In this document: piece after piece, positions 26,909-35,374 of the stretch | How the letters are laid out: each line of letters begins with the position of its first letter | How positions within the stretch are numbered: position 1 is the first letter of the stretch | Assembly: GCA_946186205.1 (NCBI GenBank) | Contig: CAMHMH010000002.1 | Span: forward strand, 310,001 to 374,000 | Reading direction: 5' to 3' | From: an uncultured Fretibacterium sp. | Lineage (GTDB): Bacteria; Synergistota; Synergistia; Synergistales; Aminobacteriaceae | DNA length: 64,000 nucleotides | Position numbers and translations under genes: made by a program | The notes under the pieces: model-generated | Databases searched by the model: none | What the model saw: the letters and a program-made list of their open reading frames with translations, nothing else | Told to the model about the DNA's origin: nothing

Positions 26909-26983
26909 GTGAAATCCTCCCTACATATAATGAAAGTGAATGAGGTAAATTATAATATGCTGAAAAATTTTTGAACGAGGCAT

Positions 26984-27934
26984 ATGTTTTTGAGTGATGA
27001 AATTCGCAGCCATGATACAGAGATTATCAGCAGGGATGAGTCGTATAAAGTCCCTGAGGCTGCCTGTGCTTTCGCTAACTCGTCGGGCGGCGTGATTGTC
27101 GGTGAAAATTCTGACGCGCTGAAGCTCATTCCCGAGGACATTCCGTATATGCTTGAGGATTGCGGCGTGTATGTTCCTCCGTTAGTGTGGCACAAGAAGC
27201 CCGCTCTTTACCGCGGCAGGGTATATCGTCGCATTGAAGGCCAGAATATCATCTCAGGGAAGAAGGCTAAAATCATCATGGCCGGTGATGCTCATGACTA
27301 TTCAAGAGATGATTATCCCGTCAAGAATGTACTGCTCTGCGAGAAATCAATCAGCGAGTTTCACATGAAGGTTACGAGACTTAACGAGGGACTGAGGAAA
27401 TATTCACGCGGGGAAGTTTTGAGACGTACGGGGGCATATTCGGGTGAGTTCCTGACGCTTGCAGGTGCGTTGATGTTCGGTGATATTCTGAGGGTTAATG
27501 CTGTGCTTGACTATTCGGGGGGAAATGCTGAGATTGAAGCTCGAAACATATGGGACTCTTTCACAATGATTTTGCCGCGCATCACTGCTCCTTTGTCATC
27601 AAAATGCGCTGAGGCTTTCAGGGAAGTATTCATCAATTCGCTTCTTCATGCTGACTATAACGCCGACAATCACGTGAACTTTGTCATAACGTCGAACCCT
27701 CCGAAAGTTTTTGCTGACAACCCCGGCACTATAAGAGGAACGGTCAGAAATCACAGGCTCGCAAAAATGTTCAGGGCATCAGGTATAACTTCACGCAGGA
27801 AATCTCACGGGCTCAATATCATTCGCGGCTATATGCCGTCATTCACGCTTGAAGAAGATATGCTTGAGCTCAGGACTTCAGCAACACTGGTGCTTGAAGG
27901 AAAATCAATTCTCCCTGAAGCTGTTATGCTGTAA
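26984..27934 (+). CDS. AlbA_2/Schlafen-type and RecG-like C-terminal ATPase-fold protein
   Basis: A 316-residue protein. The N-terminal segment with ACAFANSSGGVIVGE (about 27-41) is the AlbA_2 (divergent AAA-4) nucleic-acid-binding signature. The C-terminal part, AEAFREVFINSLLHADY followed by VFADNPGTIRGTVRNHRLAKMF, matches the histidine-kinase-like fold of COG2865 (RecG-like) regulators. The C-terminal winged helix of full-length members is missing. GAGG is only 3 nt from the ATG at 26984; a TTG at 26990 is better spaced and may be the true start. A possible regulator; function unproven. It precedes a DtxR-family gene by 23 bp. Confidence 0.7.
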   Translation: MFLSDEIRSHDTEIISRDESYKVPEAACAFANSSGGVIVGENSDALKLIPEDIPYMLEDCGVYVPPLVWHKKPALYRGRVYRRIEGQNIISGKKAKIIMAGDAHDYSRDDYPVKNVLLCEKSISEFHMKVTRLNEGLRKYSRGEVLRRTGAYSGEFLTLAGALMFGDILRVNAVLDYSGGNAEIEARNIWDSFTMILPRITAPLSSKCAEAFREVFINSLLHADYNADNHVNFVITSNPPKVFADNPGTIRGTVRNHRLAKMFRASGITSRRKSHGLNIIRGYMPSFTLEEDMLELRTSATLVLEGKSILPEAVML

Positions 27935-27957
27935 AATTATGATGAGGTGAAAAGTTT

Positions 27958-28623
27958 ATGCTGTCTCCAAGAATTGAGGACTATTTAGAGGAGCTATTCC
28001 TGCTTGAAAGCACGGGCCGCAAAATCACAGTAACAAGCCTTGCTGACCGTCTCAAAATCACAAAAGGAACTGTAACCGCAACCGTTCAGAAACTTGTTGA
28101 GCTTGAGTTAGTGAAGCATGAGAGGTACGGAAATCTTCACTTGACCGACACAGGACGCAGGCGGGGGATGACAGTGTTTCACAGGCACGAGGGGTTCAGG
28201 GCATTCTTTCACGAACTGTTAGGGCTTGACCGCGACCACTCATCAGAAATGGCCTGCTCAATGGAACACTATATAGACCCTGTTACGGAAGAAAGGTTGT
28301 ATGCATTGCTTGAGTATTTCAGGCGGGCAAAGGCGGAGCATCAGCCGTGGGTTGACGAGGTGTTTCTTGCGATTGAGAAGCCTGTAATGCTTGTGCCAGT
28401 CCCTTTGACGCTTTGTGAAAACGGCTCGGAGGGGGTAATACTGAGGGTTACAGCGGATGAGCCATTGAGGAAACAGCTTGCGAAAAAAGGATTTGTGATA
28501 GGCGCAGAGGTGAAATTAATCGACAATGACAGCGAGATTTACACGTGCGCGGTTTCACACGAGACCATAAATTTACAGCTCAACGAGGCCGCTACAATCT
28601 GGATACAGCAGCCCTCAAAGTAA
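27958..28623 (+). CDS. DtxR/MntR-family metal-dependent regulator
   Basis: A 221-residue protein in three parts. The N-terminal winged helix-turn-helix (5-60) reads TVTSLADRLKITKGTVTATVQKLVE. A metal-binding and dimerisation domain (70-140) follows with HRHEGFRAFFHELLG and MEHYIDPVTEERL. A C-terminal FeoA/SH3-like domain (148-215) starts near PVPLTLCENGSEG. Such regulators repress metal uptake genes when Fe(II) or Mn(II) is bound; which metal cannot be decided here. It is probably co-transcribed with the preceding AlbA-domain gene. Confidence 0.88.
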   Translation: MLSPRIEDYLEELFLLESTGRKITVTSLADRLKITKGTVTATVQKLVELELVKHERYGNLHLTDTGRRRGMTVFHRHEGFRAFFHELLGLDRDHSSEMACSMEHYIDPVTEERLYALLEYFRRAKAEHQPWVDEVFLAIEKPVMLVPVPLTLCENGSEGVILRVTADEPLRKQLAKKGFVIGAEVKLIDNDSEIYTCAVSHETINLQLNEAATIWIQQPSK

Positions 28624-28629
28624 TGAATG

Positions 28630-28658
28630 CCCCCGCCGATGAATTTTGCTGACGGGGG
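28630..28658. terminator. Hairpin between convergent dtxR-like and M20 peptidase genes
   Basis: CCCCCG (28630-28635) pairs with CGGGGG (28653-28658). T runs are weak on either side, so it may act as a modest bidirectional terminator. Confidence 0.5.
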
Positions 28659-28663
28659 ACAAA

Positions 28664-29875
28664 TCATTTTCCGGCCATCATAAGCGCAAACACTTCAGCA
28701 TTGTTCACCATATATGCAATCTCTGTATACTCGTCAGGCTGATGGGCTACTCCGTCGCATTCCTGAGACCATACAACAGCGGGAATGCCTTTCTTCCTGA
28801 AGAATGCCGCGAACGTCCCTCCGCCGATGCCCCCGCATTTAGGCTCTATCTTCAGCACTTCTTTCACGCTCTTCACCAAAAGTTTGCACACCTCTGAGTC
28901 AGGGCTTGTAGGTTCGGCAGCGTCGTTCCTGTCAACGTCAAGCGCAACTTTCGCTCCCGTACGCGCTTCAACGTCAGCAATTACTTCTTTCACAGCAGAA
29001 ATCACTTCATCAAGCGAAATTTCAGGCAATATCCGGCAGTCAAATTCAAACACTTCACGCCCAGGAACAATATTTGACGCCGGGACATTCGCAAATCTCC
29101 GTGTCGGCTCAAATGTCGAATACGGCACATCAAATAAATCATTCGTGCTTGTGAATTTTGCGTGCAATGTCTCGTCTACCTCATGCGCGAGAATGTTTGC
29201 GGCTCGGCAGGCGTTTATTCCGTGATTGGGGTATGCCGCATGCACCTGCTTACCTGTTACCGTGAATTTCATCTTGAGCATTGATTTCTCGGCTGTCTCT
29301 ATGAAGTCCCCCGCGTCATTCCCGCTGTCAGGCACAACAACTAAATCATCAGGACGGAATATATCACGCTCGATTAACTGCTCCAGTCCGTAATGGCTTC
29401 CGAGTTCCTCATCCGCTACGAACGCAAGCAAGACTGTGTATTCAGGCGTTATTCCCGCGTTCTGAATGGCCTTCAGCGCAAGCAACGACGACACGAGGCA
29501 CATTCCGTTATCGCTCACTCCCCGCCCGTATAAGCGCGTTCCTCTCACTTCTGGTTTGAACGGGTCAAGCGTCCACGCTGATATATCACCTTCAGGCACT
29601 ACATCAATGTGTGAGAGTATGCACAGCCTCTGAGACCTTTTGCCGGGGCATTCAAGAAACAATGAAGGGCGGCGGCCTGACTGCGCTTTGTCATCGTCAA
29701 CATGCTCAACCGTCAATGATATATCCTTCAAGCCTAACTCATCTATGATTTTCGCAAGCTCCAAGATCTTCGCATCCTCGCCAGTTCCCCCGTTATGAGG
29801 GGATATTGCCGGTATACTGCAAAGCCTCGTGAGCGTTTCTACCATTAAGCCTTCAAGTTTCGACACTTCTGACAT
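28664..29875 (-). CDS. M20-family metallopeptidase (ArgE/DapE/ACY1 type)
   Basis: A 403-residue cytoplasmic di-zinc amidohydrolase or dipeptidase. The metal and catalytic motifs are LSHIDVVPEGD (about 90-100), the bridging aspartate in RGVSDNGM, the general base and ligand glutamates in VADEELGSHYG, the ligand aspartate in VVPDSGN and a C-terminal histidine in GVAHQPDE. A lid or dimerisation insert occupies the middle (KQVHAAYPNHGINACRAAN). Substrate is uncertain; peptides or acylated amino acids are likely. It is the last gene of a minus-strand operon, 15 bp after rho. Confidence 0.9.
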   Translation of the reverse strand: MSEVSKLEGLMVETLTRLCSIPAISPHNGGTGEDAKILELAKIIDELGLKDISLTVEHVDDDKAQSGRRPSLFLECPGKRSQRLCILSHIDVVPEGDISAWTLDPFKPEVRGTRLYGRGVSDNGMCLVSSLLALKAIQNAGITPEYTVLLAFVADEELGSHYGLEQLIERDIFRPDDLVVVPDSGNDAGDFIETAEKSMLKMKFTVTGKQVHAAYPNHGINACRAANILAHEVDETLHAKFTSTNDLFDVPYSTFEPTRRFANVPASNIVPGREVFEFDCRILPEISLDEVISAVKEVIADVEARTGAKVALDVDRNDAAEPTSPDSEVCKLLVKSVKEVLKIEPKCGGIGGGTFAAFFRKKGIPAVVWSQECDGVAHQPDEYTEIAYMVNNAEVFALMMAGK

Positions 29876-29890
29876 CGTTATTGCCTCCTG

Positions 29891-31516
29891 TTACGCCAGT
29901 TTTATTGAGTTGAGAAAGTCCGCGTTCGTCTGCGTCTGCCTCAGCTTGTCCATTATCAGGTTCAGCGCGCCGGCCTCATCCACTCCGGATATACGCTTCC
30001 TCAGCACCCATAATCTTTTGAGCTCGTCATCAGGTATCAATAATTCCTCGCGGCGTGTGCCCGATTTCGTGATGTCTATCGCAGGGAAAATTCTTTGCTC
30101 CGAAAGTTTCCGCGACAAATGAAGCTCCATATTCCCCGTGCCTTTGAACTCTTCATATATTACGTCATCCATTCGAGAGCCCGTATCAGTCAATGCAGTG
30201 CCGATTATCGTCAAGCTCCCGCCTTCCTCAAAGTTCCGGGCAGCTCCGAAAAATCTCTTGGGGAAATACAGCCCTGAAGGATCTAATCCCCCTGAAAGCG
30301 TTCGGCCCGACGGTGGCACAGTCAAGTTTGACGCTCGCGCAAGCCTCGTTATACTGTCAAGCAATATCACTACATCCCTTTTTGCCTCAACAAGACGTTT
30401 TGCCTTCTCAAGCGCAAGATTCGCAACACGTATATGTTCATCTGCAGGACGGTCAAACGTTGACGCTATCACTTCACCGTCAATTGACCGCGATATGTCC
30501 GTAACCTCTTCAGGGCGTTCATCAATCAGCAGTGCCATCAATATTATGTCCTGAGAGTTTGCCGTGATAGCCCGGGCTATTCGCTTAAGGAGGGTAGTTT
30601 TTCCGGCTTTCGGAGGCGAGACGATTAACGCGCGCTGTCCAAGTCCTATGGGCGCGAACATGTCAACAAGCCTCGTCGCCAAGTCGTTAGGATCGTATTC
30701 AAGGCTCAGCCTGTGGTCGGGGAATATCGGAGTAAGCTCAGAAAACATAGGGCGGTTCCGTGAATGTTCAGGGTCTGAGAAGTTCACAGTCTCAACCCTC
30801 AGTAATGCCTCGTAATGTTCCTGATCCCGCGGAGGACGTATCAATCCCCATATAACATCACCATTCCTCAGACCAAACCGCCGAATTTGTGATGATGACA
30901 AGTAAACGTCGCTGTCAGTCGGAAGCATTCCTTTCGGACGCAGGAAGCCGAAATTTTCAGGCAGTATCTCAAGCGTTCCTCCCCCGAAACGGTAATTCAT
31001 GCTCTCTGCCTGTGTCTTAAGTATCAGGATTATAAGGTCATCTTTGCGGATTGAAGCGGGTATGTTTATGGTGAGTTCCTTTGCGAGCTTCTTAAGGTCA
31101 GCGAGATTTTTTGACGAAAGCATAGCATACGTGTATTTAGGTTTGGGATGCTGTATAAGCTCACGCCTTCCCCTGCGCCTGATTTGTGATGATAATCCTG
31201 ACGGCGCGTTTGTCTGCATGGCTTCAGTCTCGTCATCTGTATTGTCGTCAGCTTCAGTGTCTGCGTCAATCTCTTCTTCAGTGTCATCTGATACAGTCTC
31301 AGGAGGCATATACGCTTCTTCATCAGCTTGTGAAGCCTCTTGTATCTCGTGAACTTCTTCTGTGAGTTCTTCAGGTGTAATTTCAGGACTGGGAAATAAC
31401 TCCTCTGTCATGTCATCCTTCTTTCTGCGCACTGCCCTTTTTGTTACTGTACGTTTTCTTGTCGGTGTCGTTTCTTCCTGTGATATTTCTTCCTGTGATT
31501 TTGCTTTTCTCGGCAT
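29891..31516 (-). CDS. rho: Transcription termination factor Rho
   Basis: A 541-residue hexameric RNA helicase. An unusually long acidic N-terminal extension (about 1-130, rich in Glu, Asp and Thr after a basic start PRKAK) precedes the Rho_N helices (LADLKKLAKELTINIPASIRKDDLI). The RNA-binding cold-shock domain follows (GTLEILPENFGFLR, then DVYLSSSQIRRFGLRNGD). The ATPase core has P-loop SPPKAGKTTLLKRIA, then DERPEEVTD and VILLDSITRLARA. Extensions of this kind are known in other high-diversity Rho proteins and may alter RNA affinity. The start is the ATG at 31516, preceded by AAGGA; a TTG lies directly before it. Confidence 0.96.
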   Translation of the reverse strand: MPRKAKSQEEISQEETTPTRKRTVTKRAVRRKKDDMTEELFPSPEITPEELTEEVHEIQEASQADEEAYMPPETVSDDTEEEIDADTEADDNTDDETEAMQTNAPSGLSSQIRRRGRRELIQHPKPKYTYAMLSSKNLADLKKLAKELTINIPASIRKDDLIILILKTQAESMNYRFGGGTLEILPENFGFLRPKGMLPTDSDVYLSSSQIRRFGLRNGDVIWGLIRPPRDQEHYEALLRVETVNFSDPEHSRNRPMFSELTPIFPDHRLSLEYDPNDLATRLVDMFAPIGLGQRALIVSPPKAGKTTLLKRIARAITANSQDIILMALLIDERPEEVTDISRSIDGEVIASTFDRPADEHIRVANLALEKAKRLVEAKRDVVILLDSITRLARASNLTVPPSGRTLSGGLDPSGLYFPKRFFGAARNFEEGGSLTIIGTALTDTGSRMDDVIYEEFKGTGNMELHLSRKLSEQRIFPAIDITKSGTRREELLIPDDELKRLWVLRKRISGVDEAGALNLIMDKLRQTQTNADFLNSIKLA

Positions 31517-31584
31517 CAAAATTTTCCTTACATTGTGTGATAAGAAACAGGGAGCAAATTTTACTTCACTCCCTGCAGGTCTGA

Positions 31585-32550
31585 TTAGTTCATCTTGTTC
31601 ATCAAGCTCAGCATTTCGGGGCTTAATGACTTATGTTCGCTCCATGCCCTTTCGAGGGGGCTCAGTACAAGTTTGTGGTTGATGTTGCCTACCATCATTC
31701 CCGACTTGCCAATCATCAAATTTTCGGTGGCAAATGCTCCCATCCTCGTGGCAAGTACTACGTCGAAACTTGTCGGATGACCGCCGCGCTGAATATATCC
31801 CAGAACCGTAACACGAGCGTCATATCCGCCAGAGTCCGCAAGCTGCTCGCGCATTTCCTGAGCCGTCATTACACCTTCAGCAAGTATTATCAGCGTATGA
31901 CTCCGTCCCGCACGGTATGAGCTTTTCAGGCGTTTCGTCAGATCTCCGATGCTCAGAGGCAGTTCAGGAACTACAACATACTCAGCTCCCGTAGCAACAG
32001 CGACCTCAAGAGCCAGAAACCCCGCGTTGCGTCCCATAACTTCAACGACAAAGAGTCTTTCATGACTTGTGGCGGTGTCTCGTAGTTTCATGATGGCGTC
32101 GAGTGCAGTATTCACCGCTGTGTCAAAGCCAATTGTCTCATCAGTTCCGGTTATGTCGTTGTCGATTGTACCGGGTATACCGATCGTAGGGAAGCCCATA
32201 TCATGAAGAGCTTTCGCGCCGTGAAATGAGCCGTCGCCGCCGATTACTACAAGTCCATCAATGCCCGCTTTCTTCATCTGGGCTAATGCTTCCTCGCGCC
32301 CTTCAGGAGTCTTGAAACGCTCGCTTCTGGCTGTCTTCAGGATTGTTCCTCCGCTGTGAATTATCCCGCCGACTGCCGCATGATCTAACGTTATGAAATC
32401 GCCCTCAATGAGTCCTTCATAACCCCTCTTTACGCCTATGCATTCTTTGTCGTTGAACATGCACGTCCTTGCAACCGCGCGCACTGCCGCATTCATTCCG
32501 GGGCTGTCTCCCCCACTCGTCAATACCGCTATCCGTTCCATTTTAACCAT
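31585..32550 (-). CDS. pfkA: ATP-dependent 6-phosphofructokinase
   Basis: A 321-residue glycolytic kinase that converts fructose 6-phosphate to fructose 1,6-bisphosphate. Motifs are TSGGDSPGMNAAVRA (nucleotide loop, residues 11-25), GGDGSFHGA, the catalytic TIDNDITGTDETIGFDTA and VEVMGRNAGFLAL. The glycine in GGDGS points to ATP rather than pyrophosphate as donor. Second in an operon with the preceding periplasmic protein (26-bp gap) and followed by rho (68-bp gap). The start ATG at 32550 has AGGAAG 8 nt upstream. Confidence 0.96.
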   Translation of the reverse strand: MVKMERIAVLTSGGDSPGMNAAVRAVARTCMFNDKECIGVKRGYEGLIEGDFITLDHAAVGGIIHSGGTILKTARSERFKTPEGREEALAQMKKAGIDGLVVIGGDGSFHGAKALHDMGFPTIGIPGTIDNDITGTDETIGFDTAVNTALDAIMKLRDTATSHERLFVVEVMGRNAGFLALEVAVATGAEYVVVPELPLSIGDLTKRLKSSYRAGRSHTLIILAEGVMTAQEMREQLADSGGYDARVTVLGYIQRGGHPTSFDVVLATRMGAFATENLMIGKSGMMVGNINHKLVLSPLERAWSEHKSLSPEMLSLMNKMN

Positions 32551-32576
32551 GATGCTGTCTTCCTTTCGTGTGCTTT

Positions 32577-33326
32577 CTAGTCTGACTGCAATTCGTCTAT
32601 CCTGTCGTTTATCTCTTTGTACTCTTTGTTCAGCTCGTCAAGTTTTCTCTGCAATTCGGCTCTCTCATCCGCAATTTTCCCCGAACGCTTTATGAGCCTG
32701 TCTGCCTCTAACCTGTCCGCCGCACGTCCTCCTGCAATTTTGCCGCGGTCTTTCGTCAAGTCCCATAACCATACTACATCGCCGCCTCCCATCAATGCAT
32801 GACTCACCGCGCTGTCAAAAATCACTCTGAGCTCCTTTGCGCCTGTGAGAATGTCTTTGCCGGTCTTCTCGTCGTATCTTGGGAAATAGACCATTCCGTC
32901 ACGCGCTCCGAGCACCTTGAAGTTGAAGCGTTTGTCATAGTCAACGGGCTTGTACTTTTTGCCGGAAATCATCAGCGTTATATGACGGTCAAACGGCTGA
33001 AGGTATATCGGAACTCCGCGAACGTACATATCAATGTGAAACGGGATTGTCTCACCGAGATTAAGATTTTTGAGCAGTGTATATTTGTAGTTCTCGGCTT
33101 CGTCTGCTGTCCACAAATTTCGCTCTGCTTCTGACGCTACGAGGGCTTCTACGTATTCGTTTGAGTAATATGTAGCTTTTATCCTGATTTCCTCGTCACC
33201 CTGTCGCGTTGCTGCTTTAGTTTCGTGCGACCATGCTTTTAACACGGGGTCTTCATTCTGGGCTGAATATGATGGTATGCACATTGTGAGTATCAATATC
33301 AATGACGCTGTAAGCCTGCGTATCAT
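32577..33326 (-). CDS. Secreted protein of unknown function with C-terminal coiled coil
   Basis: A 249-residue protein not recognised by family. A signal peptide (1-21, ending SYSA) is followed by a mixed alpha/beta region (25-180) with HITLMISGKKYKPVDYDKRFNF and an aromatic MVYFPRYDEKTG turn. The last 65 residues form a charged heptad-like coiled coil (ERAELQRKLDELNKEYKEIN). It is expected in the periplasm, perhaps as an oligomer. It is the first gene of the operon with pfkA, rho and the M20 peptidase, which offers no obvious functional clue. Confidence 0.8.
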   Translation of the reverse strand: MIRRLTASLILILTMCIPSYSAQNEDPVLKAWSHETKAATRQGDEEIRIKATYYSNEYVEALVASEAERNLWTADEAENYKYTLLKNLNLGETIPFHIDMYVRGVPIYLQPFDRHITLMISGKKYKPVDYDKRFNFKVLGARDGMVYFPRYDEKTGKDILTGAKELRVIFDSAVSHALMGGGDVVWLWDLTKDRGKIAGGRAADRLEADRLIKRSGKIADERAELQRKLDELNKEYKEINDRIDELQSD

Positions 33327-33392
33327 GTGTAATTTTCTCCTTCATTGGGCTGTTGTGAATGGAACTGCTTTATGAGCTGAATTTTTGCGAGT

Positions 33393-33420
33393 ATTATACA
33401 ACAAGTTTTCACGCTGTCCA
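33393..33420 (-). promoter_or_regulatory. Promoter of the minus-strand pfkA-rho operon
   Basis: On the minus strand TGGACA (33415-33420) and TATAAT (33393-33398) are separated by 16 bp. It lies about 70 bp before the first gene and 30 bp from the edge of the 34-bp repeat array. Confidence 0.6.
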
Positions 33421-33449
33421 GAATTTAACCGTCAGCAAAAGTTGAGAAT

Positions 33450-33670
33450 GTCAAAAGCAAACTGGCGATTCGGTCTCGCAGTCATCAAAAGCAAATTGGC
33501 GATTCGGTCTCTCAGTCATCAAAAGCATTTTGCCGATTCGGTCTCAGAGTCATCAAAAGCAAATTGGCGATTCGGTCTCGCGGTCATTAAAAGCATTTTG
33601 CCGATTCAGTTTCACAGTCATCAAAAGTAATTTGGCGATTCAGTTTCACAGTCATCAAAGTAAAACGGCT
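33450..33670. repeat. 34-bp tandem repeat array between divergent operons
   Basis: Five complete, contiguous 34-bp units begin at 33481, 33515, 33549, 33583 and 33617, with degenerate partial copies at each end (33450-33480 and from 33651). Each unit starts GTCATCAAAAG and continues to GATTCGGTCTC. The central word varies between two forms, GCAAATTGGC and GCATTTTGCC. The second form makes a small hairpin, CAAAA-GCA-TTTTG. The units are adjacent with no unique spacers, so this is not a CRISPR array. The period is not a multiple of three and no gene is likely here. Confidence 0.97.
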
Positions 33671-33715
33671 GAAAAAATTCCTTGCTTCTATGAAATTCGC
33701 AATAAGGCTAAATTT

Positions 33716-33744
33716 TTGCAATCAATAAGTTTCTATGTTATTCT
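33716..33744 (+). promoter_or_regulatory. Candidate promoter for the mmdA operon
   Basis: TTGCAA (33716-33721) and TATTCT (33739-33744) are 17 bp apart, about 45 bp beyond the repeat array and 48 bp before the mmdA start. Each box matches consensus at four positions. Confidence 0.4.
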
Positions 33745-33791
33745 AACTTACATTCACAATACACAAAACAAAAAGGAGGATTTCGGCGCAA

Positions 33792-35351
33792 ATGGGATTT
33801 CGCACGATAGAAGAGCTTTGCGCGGAGCTTGATGCCAAACGCAAGACAGCACTTGCAGGCGGCGGAGAAGAGGCCACAGCCAAGCAGAAATCGAAAGGCA
33901 AAGGGACAGCCCGCGAACGTATAGCGATGCTTCTTGACCCGGGCTCGTTTGTAGAGATTGACGAGTTTGTGACTCACAGGTGCGACAAGTTCGGGCTTGA
34001 AGAGCGCAAGATACTGGGCGACGGAGTAATAACGGGCTCCGGGACAATTGACGGCCGCAAAGTGTATGTATACAGCCAGGATTTTACGGTGTTCGGAGGC
34101 TCATTAGGCGAGAAGCACGCGGACAAGATCTGCAAGATAATCGACATGGCCATGACTAACGGCTGTCCTGTAATCGGCATCAATGACAGCGGCGGCGCAA
34201 GGATACAGGAAGGAACAGACGCGCTTAACGGTTACGGAAAAATCTTCAGGCGCAACACAATGGCAAGCGGTGTGATTCCGCAGTTCTCGGTGATAATGGG
34301 CCCTACAGCCGGAGGGGCGGTGTACAGTCCTGCACTGACTGACTATATATTTATGGTTGACGGTGAAGCAATTATGCACATCACAGGCCCTGAAGTGATA
34401 CGCGCTGTAACAGGCGAGGCAGTAACCAGCGAGGAGCTTGGCGGAGCTGTAACGCACAACACGATAACGGGGGACGCACATTTCTGCGCGAAAGATGAGG
34501 CCGAATGCTTTGCGCAAGTTCGTAAAGTATTGTCATATTTGCCGCTGAACAACCTTGATGACGCGCCATTGAAGCCCACGAATGATGACCCGCAAAGAGC
34601 TGACATAGAGCTTCGCGGTATTGTCCCTGTCAACCCTAACAAAGGCTACGACGTTCACGAGGTAATAAGGCGTGTGGTTGATGACGGAGAATTTGTTGAA
34701 GTGCAGGCTGGATTTGCGAAAAATATTGTTACTGGTTACGCTCATATCGGGTGCAGGCCTGTGGGAATTGTCGCGAATAATGCGGACGAGCTAGCCGGGT
34801 GTCTTGACATAAACGCATCGGACAAGGCATCAAGATTTGTGAGGCATTGCGACGCATTTAACATTCCGATAGTAACATTTGTTGACGTGCCCGGATATTT
34901 GCCGGGTAAAGAGCAGGAATACGGCGGAATAATTCGGAAGGGCGCGAAATTGCTTTATGCGTACAGTGAAGCGAGCGTGCCATTAATCACGGTAATAATG
35001 AGGAAGGCTTACGGCGGAGCATATATCGCGATGTCAAGCAAATCACTCGGAGCTGATGCAGTGTTCGCGTGGCCACAGGCTGAAATCGCAGTGATGGGGG
35101 CTGAGGGAGCGGCAAGCATAGTGTTCAAGAAAGAAATTGAAGCGTCAGATGATCCGTCAGCAAAGAGGCTTGAGAAGATAGACGAATACCGCGAGGAATT
35201 TGCGAACCCGTATAAAGCGGCAGAACGCGGATATGTTGACCGTGTAATAATGCCTGAGGAGACAAGGAAAGCAGTATGCCAGGCACTTGACGCAGTGGAG
35301 AGCAAGCGCGAGGAACGTCCCGCAAAGAAACACGGGGTAATCCCTCATTAA
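33792..35351 (+). CDS. mmdA: Carboxyltransferase subunit of a biotin-dependent (methylmalonyl-CoA) decarboxylase
   Basis: A 519-residue crotonase-fold carboxyltransferase that moves a carboxyl group between an acyl-CoA and biotin. The two CoA and carboxybiotin oxyanion segments are visible: GGSLGEKHADKI with NDSGGARIQEGTDALNGYG in the first half, and DVPGYLPGKEQEYGGIIRKGAKLLYAYSEA with RKAYGGAYIAM in the second. It is followed by OadG-type and biotin-carrier genes, the order of sodium-pumping methylmalonyl-CoA decarboxylases that work in succinate-propionate fermentation. A propionyl-CoA carboxylase beta role cannot be excluded. AAAGGAGG precedes the ATG. Confidence 0.88.
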   Translation: MGFRTIEELCAELDAKRKTALAGGGEEATAKQKSKGKGTARERIAMLLDPGSFVEIDEFVTHRCDKFGLEERKILGDGVITGSGTIDGRKVYVYSQDFTVFGGSLGEKHADKICKIIDMAMTNGCPVIGINDSGGARIQEGTDALNGYGKIFRRNTMASGVIPQFSVIMGPTAGGAVYSPALTDYIFMVDGEAIMHITGPEVIRAVTGEAVTSEELGGAVTHNTITGDAHFCAKDEAECFAQVRKVLSYLPLNNLDDAPLKPTNDDPQRADIELRGIVPVNPNKGYDVHEVIRRVVDDGEFVEVQAGFAKNIVTGYAHIGCRPVGIVANNADELAGCLDINASDKASRFVRHCDAFNIPIVTFVDVPGYLPGKEQEYGGIIRKGAKLLYAYSEASVPLITVIMRKAYGGAYIAMSSKSLGADAVFAWPQAEIAVMGAEGAASIVFKKEIEASDDPSAKRLEKIDEYREEFANPYKAAERGYVDRVIMPEETRKAVCQALDAVESKREERPAKKHGVIPH

Positions 35352-35374
35352 ACGCAGAAAAGGAGGTTTGAAGA

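Noticed and set aside
33450-33670. CRISPR array
   Set aside because: The 34-bp units are directly adjacent with no unique spacers, and no cas genes are present.
33385-33832. Small proteins encoded by the 34-bp repeat region
   Set aside because: The period is not a multiple of three, so the frame changes between units, and promoters on both sides point away from the array or start beyond it.
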